Part shown: piece by piece, positions 1-9,285 of the stretch | Layout of the letters: every line of letters begins with the position of its first letter | How positions within the stretch are numbered: the stretch's first letter is position 1 | Source of the DNA: Methylotenera sp965234545 | GTDB lineage: Bacteria; Pseudomonadota; Gammaproteobacteria; Burkholderiales; Methylophilaceae | Direction of reading: 5' to 3' | Assembly (NCBI GenBank): GCA_965234545.1 | Contig: OZ248348.1 | Coordinates: 1,736,001-1,800,000, forward strand | Length of the DNA: 64,000 nucleotides | Program-made: the position numbers and the translations under genes | Notes under the pieces: generated by a model | Seen by the model: the letters and a program-made list of their open reading frames with translations, nothing else | Databases searched by the model: none | What the model was told of the DNA's origin: nothing

Positions 1-2093
1 TCGTTTTGGCTGGTTTTGCGTTGAAACAAGCGGCCCATCACCGGTAAATCGCCAAAGAACGGCACTTTGGATACGTCGTTACGTAGGGTTTGCTCGTATA
101 TGCCGCCCAAAACGGCGGTTTCGCCATTGCCCACCAGCACTTGCGTACTGATGTTTTGCGTTTTAATCGAGGGTACACCGGCATACACTTCGCCCACGCT
201 GTCTTTGGTGACGTCCAGCTCCATGATGATTTTATTGTCCGGGGTAATTTGCGGGGTGACTTCCAAACTCAGCACCGCCGATTTGAACGATATGGTGGCA
301 GCGCCGCTGCTGCTGGCTTCGGCATAGGGGATCTCGGTGCCCGAGGCGATTTTAGCTTTGTGTTGATTGGCGGTGGTCACGCGCGGACTGGACACCACCT
401 TGCCGCGACCGTCCGACTCCATGGCGGTCAACTCAAGATTTAACAACAAACCCGCTGGCAACCTAAATAAGCTAAAAGCAAAGCTACCGCTCGCGCCGGT
501 TACGCCTAAATTGGATTGCAAGCCGTCTGTGCCGCCGGATGCGGTGGTCAGGGCACCGGGAGCCGCCACCGTGCCGGTTGTTGTGCTCACGCCTATGCCG
601 CCGGTTTGGCCTATGTTGCCGCCTATGGTGTAGTTGTTGCTGCCTACGCTGCCGGTTTTGTTTACGCCAAAGCGCGCGCCCAAAGCCTTGCTGTAACGGT
701 CATCGGCGATCACCAAGCGCGATTCAATCATGACTTGCTTGACCGGCACATCGGTTTTCTCGATGATGGCCTGCACTTGCGCCAAGGATTTTGCCGTGTC
801 TTGCACAAACACATTGTTGGTGCGGATGTCCGGCACGGCCGAACCGCGTTTGGACAATATTTTTTGCTTGCTGTCGGTGATGATTTTGACCAAGTCCACC
901 GCTTTCATGTAGCGCAAGGTATAGACTTCTGTGCGCATCAATTCCAAATCTTCTATTTGTTGACTGGCTTCCAGCGCTTGTTTTTCTTTATTCGCTACTT
1001 CTTCGGCCGGCGCCACCAAAATCACGTTGCCGGTTTTGCGCATGGCCAAACCCTTACTTTGCAAGACGATGTCCATGGCTTGATCCCATGGCACGTCTTT
1101 TAAACGCAAGGTCAGATTGCCGGTGACGGTGTCGCTGGCGACAATGTTTAAACCGGTGAAATCGGCGATGACTTGCAACACCGCTCGCACCTCTATCTTT
1201 TGAAAATTCAAGGACAGTTTTTCACCGACGTAAGTCCCTTTGCTGCCTCGCGCCAATTTGTTCGGATCGACGACCAAGGGACGCACATCAATGATGAATT
1301 TTTTATCGGTTTGGTAGGCCGATTGTTCCCAATCGCCTTTTGGCTCTATGGTCATTTGCACATTTTTGCCTTGTTGCACGGTGTCGATGTAATGCACCGG
1401 CGTGGCAAAATTAATCACGTTAAGGCGGCGTTGTAAATTAGCCGGCAAATCGGCATTGATAAAGTCCACCACAATGCCTTTGCCTTTTTGTTTGATGTTG
1501 ATGCCGGCGGCGCTATCGGATAAATCCACGGTGATGCGGCCTTCGCCGTTTTTACCACGCGCAAAATCCACGTTATTAATAGTAAAGGCGGCCTGGCCCG
1601 GTTGCACTGAGGCAAAGCTGGTTTCGGCTTCAGCCTGCGCCGCTGCGCTGCTTTCTTGAAGATTAATCACCATCTCTTTGCCATTTAATTGGCTGCTGTA
1701 GGCCATTTTTTTAGTCAAATTGAGCAACACACGGGTGCGGCCTTTGGCTTCTGCCAAGCTGACACTGGCAAGCCCACCCTGCTCGGCAGTCAATTTGCTT
1801 TTTCCTAAGCCGTTGCTCATCTTAGGAAAATCCAGCGCGATACGCGCTGGCTTATCCAGTGTAAAGCTAGCCGGTGCTTGAGTGACCGGTTCGGCTGTGG
1901 TGATGGTGACCGTGACCTTGCCAGCGGAGGGGGTGGCAAAGCTTATTTTTTCAATTTTATTGACTGGCTCGGCCGCGCAAGTTTGGCCGCTCATCAGGCT
2001 GCCAGTTAGCCAAAAAGCCGCAAGCAAACTACGTGCTAGAATTAAGCTTGGCTTCATGGTTTTTATCTTGTTAGTTATTGTTATTAAATTCAT
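1..2093 (-). CDS. pilQ: Type IV pilus secretin PilQ (3' end outside window)
   Basis: This is the outer-membrane secretin through which the type IV pilus fibre exits. The translated part shows a signal peptide, two AMIN domains (peptidoglycan-binding type), the secretin N0/STN domain (starting near GEKLSLNFQKIEVRAVL), an N1 domain and the first part of the secretin beta domain, ending near VPFFGDLPVMGRLF. The C-terminus and stop lie beyond base 1. I chose the ATG at 2093 because AAAGGA sits about 6 bases before it. An in-frame ATG at 2057 (MKPSLILARSLLAAFW) gives a shorter, more ordinary signal peptide but has a weaker ribosome site. It is the last gene of pilMNOPQ, 55 bases after pilP. Confidence 0.95.
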   Translation of the reverse strand, partial: MNLITITNKIKTMKPSLILARSLLAAFWLTGSLMSGQTCAAEPVNKIEKISFATPSAGKVTVTITTAEPVTQAPASFTLDKPARIALDFPKMSNGLGKSKLTAEQGGLASVSLAEAKGRTRVLLNLTKKMAYSSQLNGKEMVINLQESSAAAQAEAETSFASVQPGQAAFTINNVDFARGKNGEGRITVDLSDSAAGINIKQKGKGIVVDFINADLPANLQRRLNVINFATPVHYIDTVQQGKNVQMTIEPKGDWEQSAYQTDKKFIIDVRPLVVDPNKLARGSKGTYVGEKLSLNFQKIEVRAVLQVIADFTGLNIVASDTVTGNLTLRLKDVPWDQAMDIVLQSKGLAMRKTGNVILVAPAEEVANKEKQALEASQQIEDLELMRTEVYTLRYMKAVDLVKIITDSKQKILSKRGSAVPDIRTNNVFVQDTAKSLAQVQAIIEKTDVPVKQVMIESRLVIADDRYSKALGARFGVNKTGSVGSNNYTIGGNIGQTGGIGVSTTTGTVAAPGALTTASGGTDGLQSNLGVTGASGSFAFSLFRLPAGLLLNLELTAMESDGRGKVVSSPRVTTANQHKAKIASGTEIPYAEASSSGAATISFKSAVLSLEVTPQITPDNKIIMELDVTKDSVGEVYAGVPSIKTQNISTQVLVGNGETAVLGGIYEQTLRNDVSKVPFFGDLPVMGRLFQRKTSQN

Positions 2094-2148
2094 CGTGCGT
2101 CCTTTGCGACTTGGCCAACTAAATCGTTCATTTGTCTCGCGAATACTT

Positions 2149-2676
2149 TTACTCTTGCAAAGTTAACGTGGATAGTCTCGCCACCCAGTCGCCAGAAAGG
2201 TCGTCTTGCACGATTTCCTTTAGGTCTAACTGCGTCTCGCTTATTTTTGTCACCACGCCAAAATCTTGCCCAAGGTATTGCCCTATCCGCACCTGTTGCA
2301 CGCCGTGGTCTGGGGTCAACAATAAGGCATACTGCAATTTGGCCTTGGCTATGCTGCCAACGTATTTAAGGCTTTCCAAGGGATAAGATTCCAACAGTTG
2401 CCTAGGGCGGCTTAAATTGGGCTGCAAAGCGCCGGCTTTTCTCGCCACTTTGCGCGCCCGAAACGGGTCCACCAGTTGGCCGTCGGCATTGTATTGCATG
2501 GCGGAATAGGCTTGCACTTCAGGCAGCGGTTTGACCTTGGGCCGTTTGTCGCTGGGCGCGTTGCGCATGAAGGCATCCAAGTCGTCGCCTTGCTCGCCTT
2601 GGCAAGCCATTAAGGCGCCGCAAACAAAGAGCAGCAGCAAGCGTTTAATTAGGCAACCGTACATGCTAGCAACCAT
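2149..2676 (-). CDS. pilP: Type IV pilus inner-membrane lipoprotein PilP
   Basis: PilP links the PilN/PilO inner-membrane platform to the PilQ secretin. The 175-residue product has a lipoprotein signal with lipobox ending GALMAC (Cys at about 25). A disordered, Lys/Pro-rich stretch follows, then the C-terminal small beta domain that binds the PilQ N0 domain (GQYLGQDFGVVTKI region). The start codon shares one base with the pilO stop (TAATG), so the two are translationally coupled. A second in-frame ATG four codons later would also leave an intact signal. Confidence 0.95.
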   Translation of the reverse strand: MVASMYGCLIKRLLLLFVCGALMACQGEQGDDLDAFMRNAPSDKRPKVKPLPEVQAYSAMQYNADGQLVDPFRARKVARKAGALQPNLSRPRQLLESYPLESLKYVGSIAKAKLQYALLLTPDHGVQQVRIGQYLGQDFGVVTKISETQLDLKEIVQDDLSGDWVARLSTLTLQE

Positions 2677-3344
2677 TATCGTTTGCCCTCCAACAAGCTG
2701 GCTTGGTCGGCTTTTTTCTTGGCTGCCAACTCGTCGGCATCCAAATAGCGGTAGGTTTTCGCCACCGCTTCCATGGTTAAGATCACGTCACCGCTTTTTG
2801 CTTTGGTGTCTTTGCCGGCGGCTTTATTTGGGTTGGTGATCACCAAGTCATTCAAGGTGACGATGCGCGATAACTTAGAGATATCCGTCGCAAAGGCACC
2901 CAGCTCATGGTAAGTGCCTTGCACTTTAATGGAAATCGGCATCTGCGCATAAAATTCGGCTTGGGTTTCTTGGCCGGGCTTAAACAATTCAAATTCCAAA
3001 CCGCGTCCCAATCCGGCTTGATTGATGTCGGTCAGTAAACCGTCCATTTGCGAGCGGTCTGGCAGTTGCTTGAGCATGGCACCAAAACTGATTTCAATGT
3101 CGGCCATTTGCTGCTGGTAGCGCGCCAAGTTGATGGCAATGGATTTTTTGTTGGTGTAGACCGAGCGCAATTGCTGCTCTTTGGCTTTTGCTTCGTCCAA
3201 GCTGTCCCAAGCGCTACTCCACAACAAGTAATAGCCTAAAAACACGATCAGCAAAAACAGCGTGGCCAACAACACGGCTTTGACCGCGCTCGGCAAATTG
3301 CCGGCTTGCTTAAGGTCGATATGATTGAGGTCGTCTAAGGTCAT
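2676..3344 (-). CDS. pilO: Type IV pilus inner-membrane protein PilO
   Basis: PilO heterodimerises with PilN in the inner-membrane alignment complex. The 222-residue product has a short cytoplasmic N-terminus, one transmembrane helix (about residues 23-43, VLLATLFLLIVFLGYYLLW), a coiled-coil stretch (about 50-95) and a periplasmic ferredoxin-like domain. The length is typical. It overlaps pilN by 4 bases (ATGA) and pilP by 1 base, so it is inside a tightly coupled operon. Confidence 0.95.
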   Translation of the reverse strand: MTLDDLNHIDLKQAGNLPSAVKAVLLATLFLLIVFLGYYLLWSSAWDSLDEAKAKEQQLRSVYTNKKSIAINLARYQQQMADIEISFGAMLKQLPDRSQMDGLLTDINQAGLGRGLEFELFKPGQETQAEFYAQMPISIKVQGTYHELGAFATDISKLSRIVTLNDLVITNPNKAAGKDTKAKSGDVILTMEAVAKTYRYLDADELAAKKKADQASLLEGKR

Positions 3345-3937
3345 GATGCTTGCCCTCTTGACCCAGTTGGTCGCAACAATTCTTGCTCGCTGTTGCTTAT
3401 GCGTATCTGCACCGTTAGCAGAAACTCATTTTGCTTAATGCCGTTCACCAACACCGATTTAATCTCGATGAGTTGCGGGTTTTCTAGCCATAGTGAGGCG
3501 TTCAAATTGCGCACCAAACTGGCTACGCGCGCATTGGTGTCAGCTACGCCCTCTAAGCTAAGCAGCGGGCCTTGTTGTTTAATGGATTTGAAATACATGC
3601 CTTCAGGCAACTGCCGGCTTAATTCGTCTAACACCACCACCGATTGGCTGCGGTTGATCTGCAAATTTTCCACCACTTGCTTGCGCGCCAACATCACGCC
3701 TATCTTTTCTTGCAGGTTTTTGATGTCGCCTATCTGTTGATCCAACTGCACTATGCCCGCTTCCAAACGGGCGTTGCGCGATAGCTGCACATCGATGCGG
3801 CTGTTAATAAAGCTGTAGTTCAGCACGACCAAGGCTAAGGCGCCGCTGGCGGTCAATAAGGCCATCAAATTAAACTGACGCTGGCGTGCTTCGCGTTTAA
3901 TTTCGCGATGCGGCAGCAGATTCACGCGAATAATCAT
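3341..3937 (-). CDS. pilN: Type IV pilus inner-membrane protein PilN
   Basis: PilN carries the conserved N-terminal motif that docks on cytoplasmic PilM (IIRVNLLPHREIKREARQ, residues 2-19). One transmembrane helix (about 23-45) follows, then a coiled coil and a periplasmic domain related to PilO. The 198-residue length is normal. The 4-base overlaps with pilM and pilO indicate coupled translation. The INLLP-like motif makes the assignment unambiguous. Confidence 0.96.
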   Translation of the reverse strand: MIIRVNLLPHREIKREARQRQFNLMALLTASGALALVVLNYSFINSRIDVQLSRNARLEAGIVQLDQQIGDIKNLQEKIGVMLARKQVVENLQINRSQSVVVLDELSRQLPEGMYFKSIKQQGPLLSLEGVADTNARVASLVRNLNASLWLENPQLIEIKSVLVNGIKQNEFLLTVQIRISNSEQELLRPTGSRGQAS

Positions 3938-5010
3938 AGCGGCACCCCGCTGCGCATGGCCAAGCCGCAGGCTATCAACAAAGCCGGCGCATCCAGCGCG
4001 GCTTGTTGCGGCTTGATTTTTGCGCTCATGCGCATGCTGTTAAATGGGTTGGCAACGACGGCGTGAATATTGGTGCGGCTTTGCACGGCCGCGTCTAAAC
4101 CGGCGATGCTGGCACAGCCACCGGCCAATACAATGTGATCGACTTGGTGGTATAGACTGGAGCTTAAGAAAAACTGCACAGCCCGCGCCACTTCCATGGC
4201 CAAGTTTTGCACAAAAGCCGGCAACACTTCGCTTAGGTAAGTATCCGGAAGATTGCCTTGGCGTTTGGCTAGCTCGGCTGCTTGCGCGGACAGATCAAAA
4301 CGCGTTTGTATTTGCTGGGTGAGCTGATCGCCACCAAAGTTTTGCTCGCGGCTGTACACCGCCTGGTCGTCGTGCATGACATTGATGTGCATCATGCTGG
4401 CGCCTATGTCCACCACCATCACCGTTTGCAGTTGGCCCATGTCCGGCAATTGCTTGGCCACCAAACTGTAAGCGGCCTCAGTGGCATAATTTTCCACGTC
4501 CATCACCGCCACTTCCAAGCCGGCGCCTTCTGCCACGGCCACGCGGTCTTCAATTTTTTCTTTACGCGCCGCTACGATTAACACGTCCACGTCTTCTTTG
4601 TTTTTGGCCGCAGGGCCCAATACTTGAAAATCAATGTTCACTTCGTCCAGTGAAAAGGGGATGTATTGGTTGGCTTCTGCCTCGACTTGGAAGGCCATGT
4701 CGTCTTCGCTTAAATCGGCAGGCAGGCTGACTTTTTTACTGATAACGGTGGCACTGGGTAGCGCCAGTGCCACGCGTTTTTGGCGGGTGCCCATGAGCTT
4801 CCAGGCCACGCTGATGGCCTCGGCGACTTTCTCTAAATCCGCTACGTTGCCATCGGTCATGGCTAGGTTGGCTATGGGCGAAATAACGTAGCCATCAAGT
4901 TGGTATTGGCCATTCGCATCGCGCGATAGCTCGACCATTTTAATGGAAGCCGACGTGATATCTACACCAATTAATGTGGGACTTTTTTCTTTAAAAAAGC
5001 TGAATTTCAA
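3934..5010 (-). CDS. pilM: Type IV pilus actin-like ATPase PilM (TTG start)
   Basis: PilM is the cytoplasmic actin-fold protein that binds the PilN N-terminus. The actin/FtsA-type motifs are visible: GVDITSASIKMVEL near the start and VVDIGASMMHINV in the second half, and the nucleotide pocket AGGCASIAGL near the end. An ATG at 5106 would give 390 residues with an atypical 32-residue extension. The TTG at 5010 is preceded by AAAAGGA with 8-base spacing and gives 358 residues beginning MKFSFFKEKSPTLIGVDI, matching the usual family length and start, so I annotate TTG. It is the first gene of pilMNOPQ and is divergent from the PBP1A gene. Confidence 0.93.
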   Translation of the reverse strand: MKFSFFKEKSPTLIGVDITSASIKMVELSRDANGQYQLDGYVISPIANLAMTDGNVADLEKVAEAISVAWKLMGTRQKRVALALPSATVISKKVSLPADLSEDDMAFQVEAEANQYIPFSLDEVNIDFQVLGPAAKNKEDVDVLIVAARKEKIEDRVAVAEGAGLEVAVMDVENYATEAAYSLVAKQLPDMGQLQTVMVVDIGASMMHINVMHDDQAVYSREQNFGGDQLTQQIQTRFDLSAQAAELAKRQGNLPDTYLSEVLPAFVQNLAMEVARAVQFFLSSSLYHQVDHIVLAGGCASIAGLDAAVQSRTNIHAVVANPFNSMRMSAKIKPQQAALDAPALLIACGLAMRSGVPL

Positions 5011-5199
5011 ACAGAAATTCCTTTTGTCTGGGACTAGAATGTTGTTATTTTTTATGAACTCTAACAACAAGGCACAGTGCTGTAAAGCCATTTCAAGGCC
5101 ACTCACCCTTGCAGTATCAATAGTATCAATTTGCTAGGAATACGCGTTTGATTTTTCGCATTTTTAAAATCTTCACCGCAAATGCCGCTTTGATGAAAT

Positions 5200-5214
5200 G
5201 CCATTTATAATGGC
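5200..5214. promoter_or_regulatory. Palindromic -10 element between pilM and mrcA
   Basis: GCCATT-TAT-AATGGC is a perfect inverted repeat that contains TATAAT on the plus strand, 37 bases before the mrcA start, and a near-consensus TATAAA on the minus strand facing pilM. I see no -35 hexamer at the right distance on either side. It is either an overlapping divergent promoter core or an operator covering the -10 box. Confidence 0.4.
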
Positions 5215-5247
5215 GTAACATTTTTCATACATCACTTAAGCGAAAAC

Positions 5248-7578
5248 ATGACTCCTACAAAATGGTGGCACTACCTTATTTTGGCAGCCGTGGTAGCCGG
5301 CTTATCGATTACGGCGTTGATCGCCATTGCCGCTGCCTTGATCTACCCGGCCTTGCCTGATCTGGACGCACTAACCGATTACCAACCCAAACTGCCACTG
5401 CGGGTTTACACCGACGACGGTGCCTTGATCGCTGAGTTTGGTGAAGAGCGCCGCGCTTACGTGAAAATTGAAAATGTGCCAAAAAACATGAAAGACGCGG
5501 TCTTGGCCATTGAAGACCGACGCTTTTATCAACACGGCGGTATCGATGCCAAAGGCGTATTGCGCGCCATTAAAAATAACGTCACCGGTCGCGCCCACGA
5601 AGGCGCCAGCACCATCACCATGCAAGTGGCGAAAAACTTTTTCACCTCGCCCAACGGCAGACGCAACATCGTCACCAAAGTCAACGAAGCCTTGTTGGCC
5701 GTGAAAATTGAACACAATTTATCCAAAGACCAAATTCTAGAGCTGTACATCAACCAAATCTATTTAGGCCAACGTTCCTACGGTTTTGCCGCCGCCTCAC
5801 AAATGTATTACGGCAAGCCACTAAACAAATTGAATTTAGCCGAAGCGGCCCTGTTGGCTGGTCTACCTAAAGCCCCGTCTAACTACAACCCCTTTATCAA
5901 TCCTAAGCGTGCTATCAAGCGTCAACACGAAGTCTTACGCGACATGCAGCGCTTTGGGTTTATCAGCGAAAAAGTCTATAAAAATGCCTTAAAACAACCC
6001 TTGCGTTTTAAAGCCTCCAAACAATCCCGCGACGTGTCGGCTGAATACGTCGCGGAAATTGTGCGCGAACAACTGTACGCCCAATACCAAGACGACATTT
6101 ATTCCAGCGGCATCAAGGTCTACACCACCATACGTAAAACCAGCCAAGAAGCGGCCAATGCCGCCGTGCGTGAAGGGGTCATGGATTACGACTTACGCCA
6201 CGGCTACCGCGGCCCGGAAAAAACCTTGGATTTGGCTGCGCTCTTGGCCGAGGATGAAAATGCCTTGGCCTCCGCTTTGGACGACCTCGAAACAGTGAAC
6301 GGTTTTGAGCCGGCCCTGATCACGGCCGTCTCAGCTAAAAACGTGCAAGTGCAAAGTAAAAGCGGTGAAGTCCTCGTTATTAGCGGCAGCGGCTTGGCCT
6401 TCGTTGAAAAAATGCTGCACGACAAAGACCCGGCCAAGCGTCAGCTAAAACCCGGTGCCGTGGTGCGCATCGTTAAACAAGGGGAGGGTTGGCGCATCGC
6501 CCAACTGCCACAAGTGGAAGCGGCGCTGGTCGCCTTGGACCCAGAAAATGGCGCCGTACGCGCCTTAGTTGGCGGCTTTGACTTTAACCAAAATAAATAC
6601 AATCACGTTACCCAAGCCAGGCGTCAACCTGGCTCCAGCTTTAAGCCATTCATCTATTCGGCCGCACTGGAAAAAGGCTACACGCCGGCCACGGTGATGG
6701 AAGACGCCCCCTTAAACTTTGCTGCTAACGAAACCGGCAACAAAGCCTGGTCGCCGCAAAATTACGAAAACACCTTTGAGGGGGCCATGAGCTTAAGAAA
6801 AGCCTTGGCGCATTCGGTGAACACGGTGGCCATCCGTTTATTGCACGAAATAGGTCCGAGGTACGCACAAAACTACATCACCCGTTTTGGCTTTGCCGCG
6901 GACGATCACCCGCCGTATTTGACCATGGCCTTGGGCGCTGGCTCAACCACGCCCATGCAAATGGCCGGCGCTTACGCGGTGTTTGCCAACGGCGGTTACC
7001 GCGTCAAACCGAATCTGATCAGCAAAATTGTTGACCATAACGGCAAGGTGCTGGTCAGCAATAAATTCACCCAAGCGGGCAACGGCGCACCGCGGGTGAT
7101 CGACGCGCGCAACGCCTTCATCATGAATTCCATGCTGCAAAGCGTGATTGAAAACGGCACGGCCATGCGTGCCTTAAACTTAGGTCGCAGTGATTTAGCC
7201 GGAAAAACCGGGACCACCAATGAGCACATCGATGCTTGGTTTGCTGGCTACAGCCCAAGGCAAGTGGCGGTGGCCTGGATAGGCTTTGACAAACCGCGGC
7301 CCATGGGCTCGGGTGAAACCGGCGCAGGCGCCGCCTTACCCATGTGGATAAAATACATGGCCGGCGCCTTGCGTGGCGTGCCGGAAGAAGCGATGTGGAT
7401 GCCAGATGGCGTCGATGCGGTGAGTGTGCATGCCGACAACGCCGACCGGGTCGAGTATTTCTATCATGAAAACCTGCCTAACGCGCCTACGCCTAGCCCT
7501 GCTGCGACCAGCGCGCCGGTGGCCGAGCCCAACGCCCTCAATCAAGCCCAGCAAGTGCTGCAACCTGCTGCCCATTAA
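5248..7578 (+). CDS. mrcA: Penicillin-binding protein 1A
   Basis: Bifunctional peptidoglycan glycosyltransferase and DD-transpeptidase, anchored in the inner membrane by one N-terminal helix (about residues 8-32). The GT51 domain has its signature EDRRFYQHGGID (about 92-103) and STITMQVAKNFF. The transpeptidase domain has the catalytic SSFK in RRQPGSSFKPF, the SVN motif (HSVNTVAIRLL) and KTGTT (AGKTGTTNEHIDAWFAGY). An OB-like insertion lies between the two domains. The 776-residue length is normal. It is divergent from pilMNOPQ, the usual betaproteobacterial neighbour. The C-terminus ends in a Pro/Ala-rich tail. Confidence 0.96.
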   Translation: MTPTKWWHYLILAAVVAGLSITALIAIAAALIYPALPDLDALTDYQPKLPLRVYTDDGALIAEFGEERRAYVKIENVPKNMKDAVLAIEDRRFYQHGGIDAKGVLRAIKNNVTGRAHEGASTITMQVAKNFFTSPNGRRNIVTKVNEALLAVKIEHNLSKDQILELYINQIYLGQRSYGFAAASQMYYGKPLNKLNLAEAALLAGLPKAPSNYNPFINPKRAIKRQHEVLRDMQRFGFISEKVYKNALKQPLRFKASKQSRDVSAEYVAEIVREQLYAQYQDDIYSSGIKVYTTIRKTSQEAANAAVREGVMDYDLRHGYRGPEKTLDLAALLAEDENALASALDDLETVNGFEPALITAVSAKNVQVQSKSGEVLVISGSGLAFVEKMLHDKDPAKRQLKPGAVVRIVKQGEGWRIAQLPQVEAALVALDPENGAVRALVGGFDFNQNKYNHVTQARRQPGSSFKPFIYSAALEKGYTPATVMEDAPLNFAANETGNKAWSPQNYENTFEGAMSLRKALAHSVNTVAIRLLHEIGPRYAQNYITRFGFAADDHPPYLTMALGAGSTTPMQMAGAYAVFANGGYRVKPNLISKIVDHNGKVLVSNKFTQAGNGAPRVIDARNAFIMNSMLQSVIENGTAMRALNLGRSDLAGKTGTTNEHIDAWFAGYSPRQVAVAWIGFDKPRPMGSGETGAGAALPMWIKYMAGALRGVPEEAMWMPDGVDAVSVHADNADRVEYFYHENLPNAPTPSPAATSAPVAEPNALNQAQQVLQPAAH

Positions 7579-7595
7579 GCGCATGCGCACCCATT

Positions 7596-8213
7596 ATGGC
7601 CAAAGAAAATTTACAACAACTGCGGCAAGTGATTGCCCAACAAGCGGCCAGAATGATGGCCGAAGAGGGCATTTCCGATTTTGCCTACGCGAAGAAGAAA
7701 GCCGGCCGCCAATTTAATACCATAGACAACTTGTCCTTGCCTTCCAATGCCGAAATAGAGGAAGAATTAAGGCGGTATAACCAGCTTTTTTTAAGCGAGG
7801 AACAACCGGAAAATTTGCTGATCTTGCGCAAAAATGCGCTGTTCACCATGCAATTATTAGAAAAATTCAACCCGCATCTGACCGGCCCGGTATTGGATGG
7901 CACGGCCGGCTTAGGGTCGGCAACACACATTCATTTGTTTGCTGATAGCCTAAAAGAAGTGGAGATGTTTTTGCTCAACCAAGGCATCCCATTTGAAACC
8001 AATGAAAAATCCTACCGGGTGAGTAACGAAGGCAAGCGCGATAAAAAAGCCGGGCCCAGAAAAAAAGTGCCGGTCTTTTCATTGGAAACCGAAGCCGGTG
8101 AAATCAAGCTCAGCGTGTTTGAAGTCGATGAAATTCGCGTGGCCACTCGCCGTGCCGCCGATGGCAGCAACGCCGAACGGGCCACCATCAGTGAAGTGAT
8201 GGCTTTAGTTTAA
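7596..8213 (+). CDS. Conserved protein of unknown function, possibly degenerate nucleotidyltransferase fold
   Basis: The 205-residue protein lies 17 bases after mrcA and is convergent with hemB. The N-terminus is helical (about 1-100) and includes a basic segment AYAKKKAGRQF. A segment GPVLDGTAGLGSATHIHLFAD (in part, about 97-117) looks like a G-S...D nucleotidyltransferase motif, but the second acidic residue expected for catalysis is not obvious. A basic loop (KRDKKAGPRKK) and a strand-rich C-terminus (LSVFEVDEIR) follow. I recognise it as a conserved proteobacterial unknown of cytoplasmic type with no signal peptide. Any enzymatic role is inference. Confidence 0.75.
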   Translation: MAKENLQQLRQVIAQQAARMMAEEGISDFAYAKKKAGRQFNTIDNLSLPSNAEIEEELRRYNQLFLSEEQPENLLILRKNALFTMQLLEKFNPHLTGPVLDGTAGLGSATHIHLFADSLKEVEMFLLNQGIPFETNEKSYRVSNEGKRDKKAGPRKKVPVFSLETEAGEIKLSVFEVDEIRVATRRAADGSNAERATISEVMALV

Positions 8214-8240
8214 GGCCTTAAAGTTAAAAAGTCGGACTGA

Positions 8241-9233
8241 TTATTTGGCGCTTAACCAACGCGCTGCATCGAGCGCATAGTAGGTCAAAATGCCATCGGC
8301 CCCCGCCCGTTTAAAGGCCAATAGGCTTTCCATGACGCAGGCCTGCTCATCCAACCAACCATTTTGCGCCGCCGCTTTAAGCATGGCGTATTCGCCACTG
8401 ACTTGGTAGGCAAAGGTCGGCACGCCAAATTCGTCTTTTACCCTACGCACGATATCCAAATACGGCATGCCCGGTTTGACCATGACCATGTCGGCACCTT
8501 CGGAAATGTCCAGCGCCACTTCTTGCATGGCTTCGTCGCTGTTGGCCGGGTCCATTTGGTAGGTGTATTTATTGCCAGCGCCTAAGTTAGCTGCCGAGCC
8601 AACCGCGTCGCGGAATGGGCCATAAAACGCAGACGCGTATTTAGCCGAATAGGCCAGTATTTTGGTGTGGATGTGTGCGCTGCTTTCTAAGGCTTCGCGA
8701 ATCTGCCCGACACGGCCGTCCATCATGTCGCTAGGCGCGACGATATCGGCGCCGGCATCGGCATGCGACAAGGCCTGCTTAACCAAGACCTCTATGGTTT
8801 CGTCGTTCAACACGTAACCGGCTTGATCAATCAAACCGTCTTGGCCATGCGTGGTGAACGGGTCCAATGCCACATCGGTGATTACGCCTAACATCGGGTA
8901 AGCCGCTTTTAGCGCGCGCACTGCACGTTGTGCTAAGCCTTCTGGGTTATAGGCTTCCGCCGCGTCCAAGCTCTTAAACGCACTGTCAACGACTGGAAAT
9001 AAAGCCATGGCCGGTATGCCCAATTGCACACATTCTGCCGCGGTTTTAAGCAGCAAATCGATGCTTAGACGATGCACGCCAGGCATGGAGGCCACGGCCT
9101 CGCTGCGATTATTGCCGTCTAAAACAAACACCGGGTAAATTAAATCGTCTGCCGTTAATGTGTTTTCGCGCATCATGCGACGAGAAAAATCGTCTTTGCG
9201 CATGCGGCGTGGTCTAGCGTAAGGGTAACTCAT
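8241..9233 (-). CDS. hemB: Porphobilinogen synthase (delta-aminolevulinic acid dehydratase)
   Basis: Condenses two 5-aminolevulinate molecules to porphobilinogen in the tetrapyrrole pathway. The 330-residue sequence carries the Schiff-base lysines in AYSAKYASAFYGPFRDA and the active-site MVKPGMPYLDI. The metal region DVALDPFTTHGQDG has no cysteine cluster, so this is a magnesium-type rather than zinc-cysteine enzyme. It lies downstream of trpC on the same strand (52 bases) and may be read from the trp operon. Confidence 0.97.
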   Translation of the reverse strand: MSYPYARPRRMRKDDFSRRMMRENTLTADDLIYPVFVLDGNNRSEAVASMPGVHRLSIDLLLKTAAECVQLGIPAMALFPVVDSAFKSLDAAEAYNPEGLAQRAVRALKAAYPMLGVITDVALDPFTTHGQDGLIDQAGYVLNDETIEVLVKQALSHADAGADIVAPSDMMDGRVGQIREALESSAHIHTKILAYSAKYASAFYGPFRDAVGSAANLGAGNKYTYQMDPANSDEAMQEVALDISEGADMVMVKPGMPYLDIVRRVKDEFGVPTFAYQVSGEYAMLKAAAQNGWLDEQACVMESLLAFKRAGADGILTYYALDAARWLSAK

Positions 9234-9285
9234 GTTCGTTCCTTTTTATATTTGGCGAAAACCGGCTGGGCCGAGGTTTTGTCGC

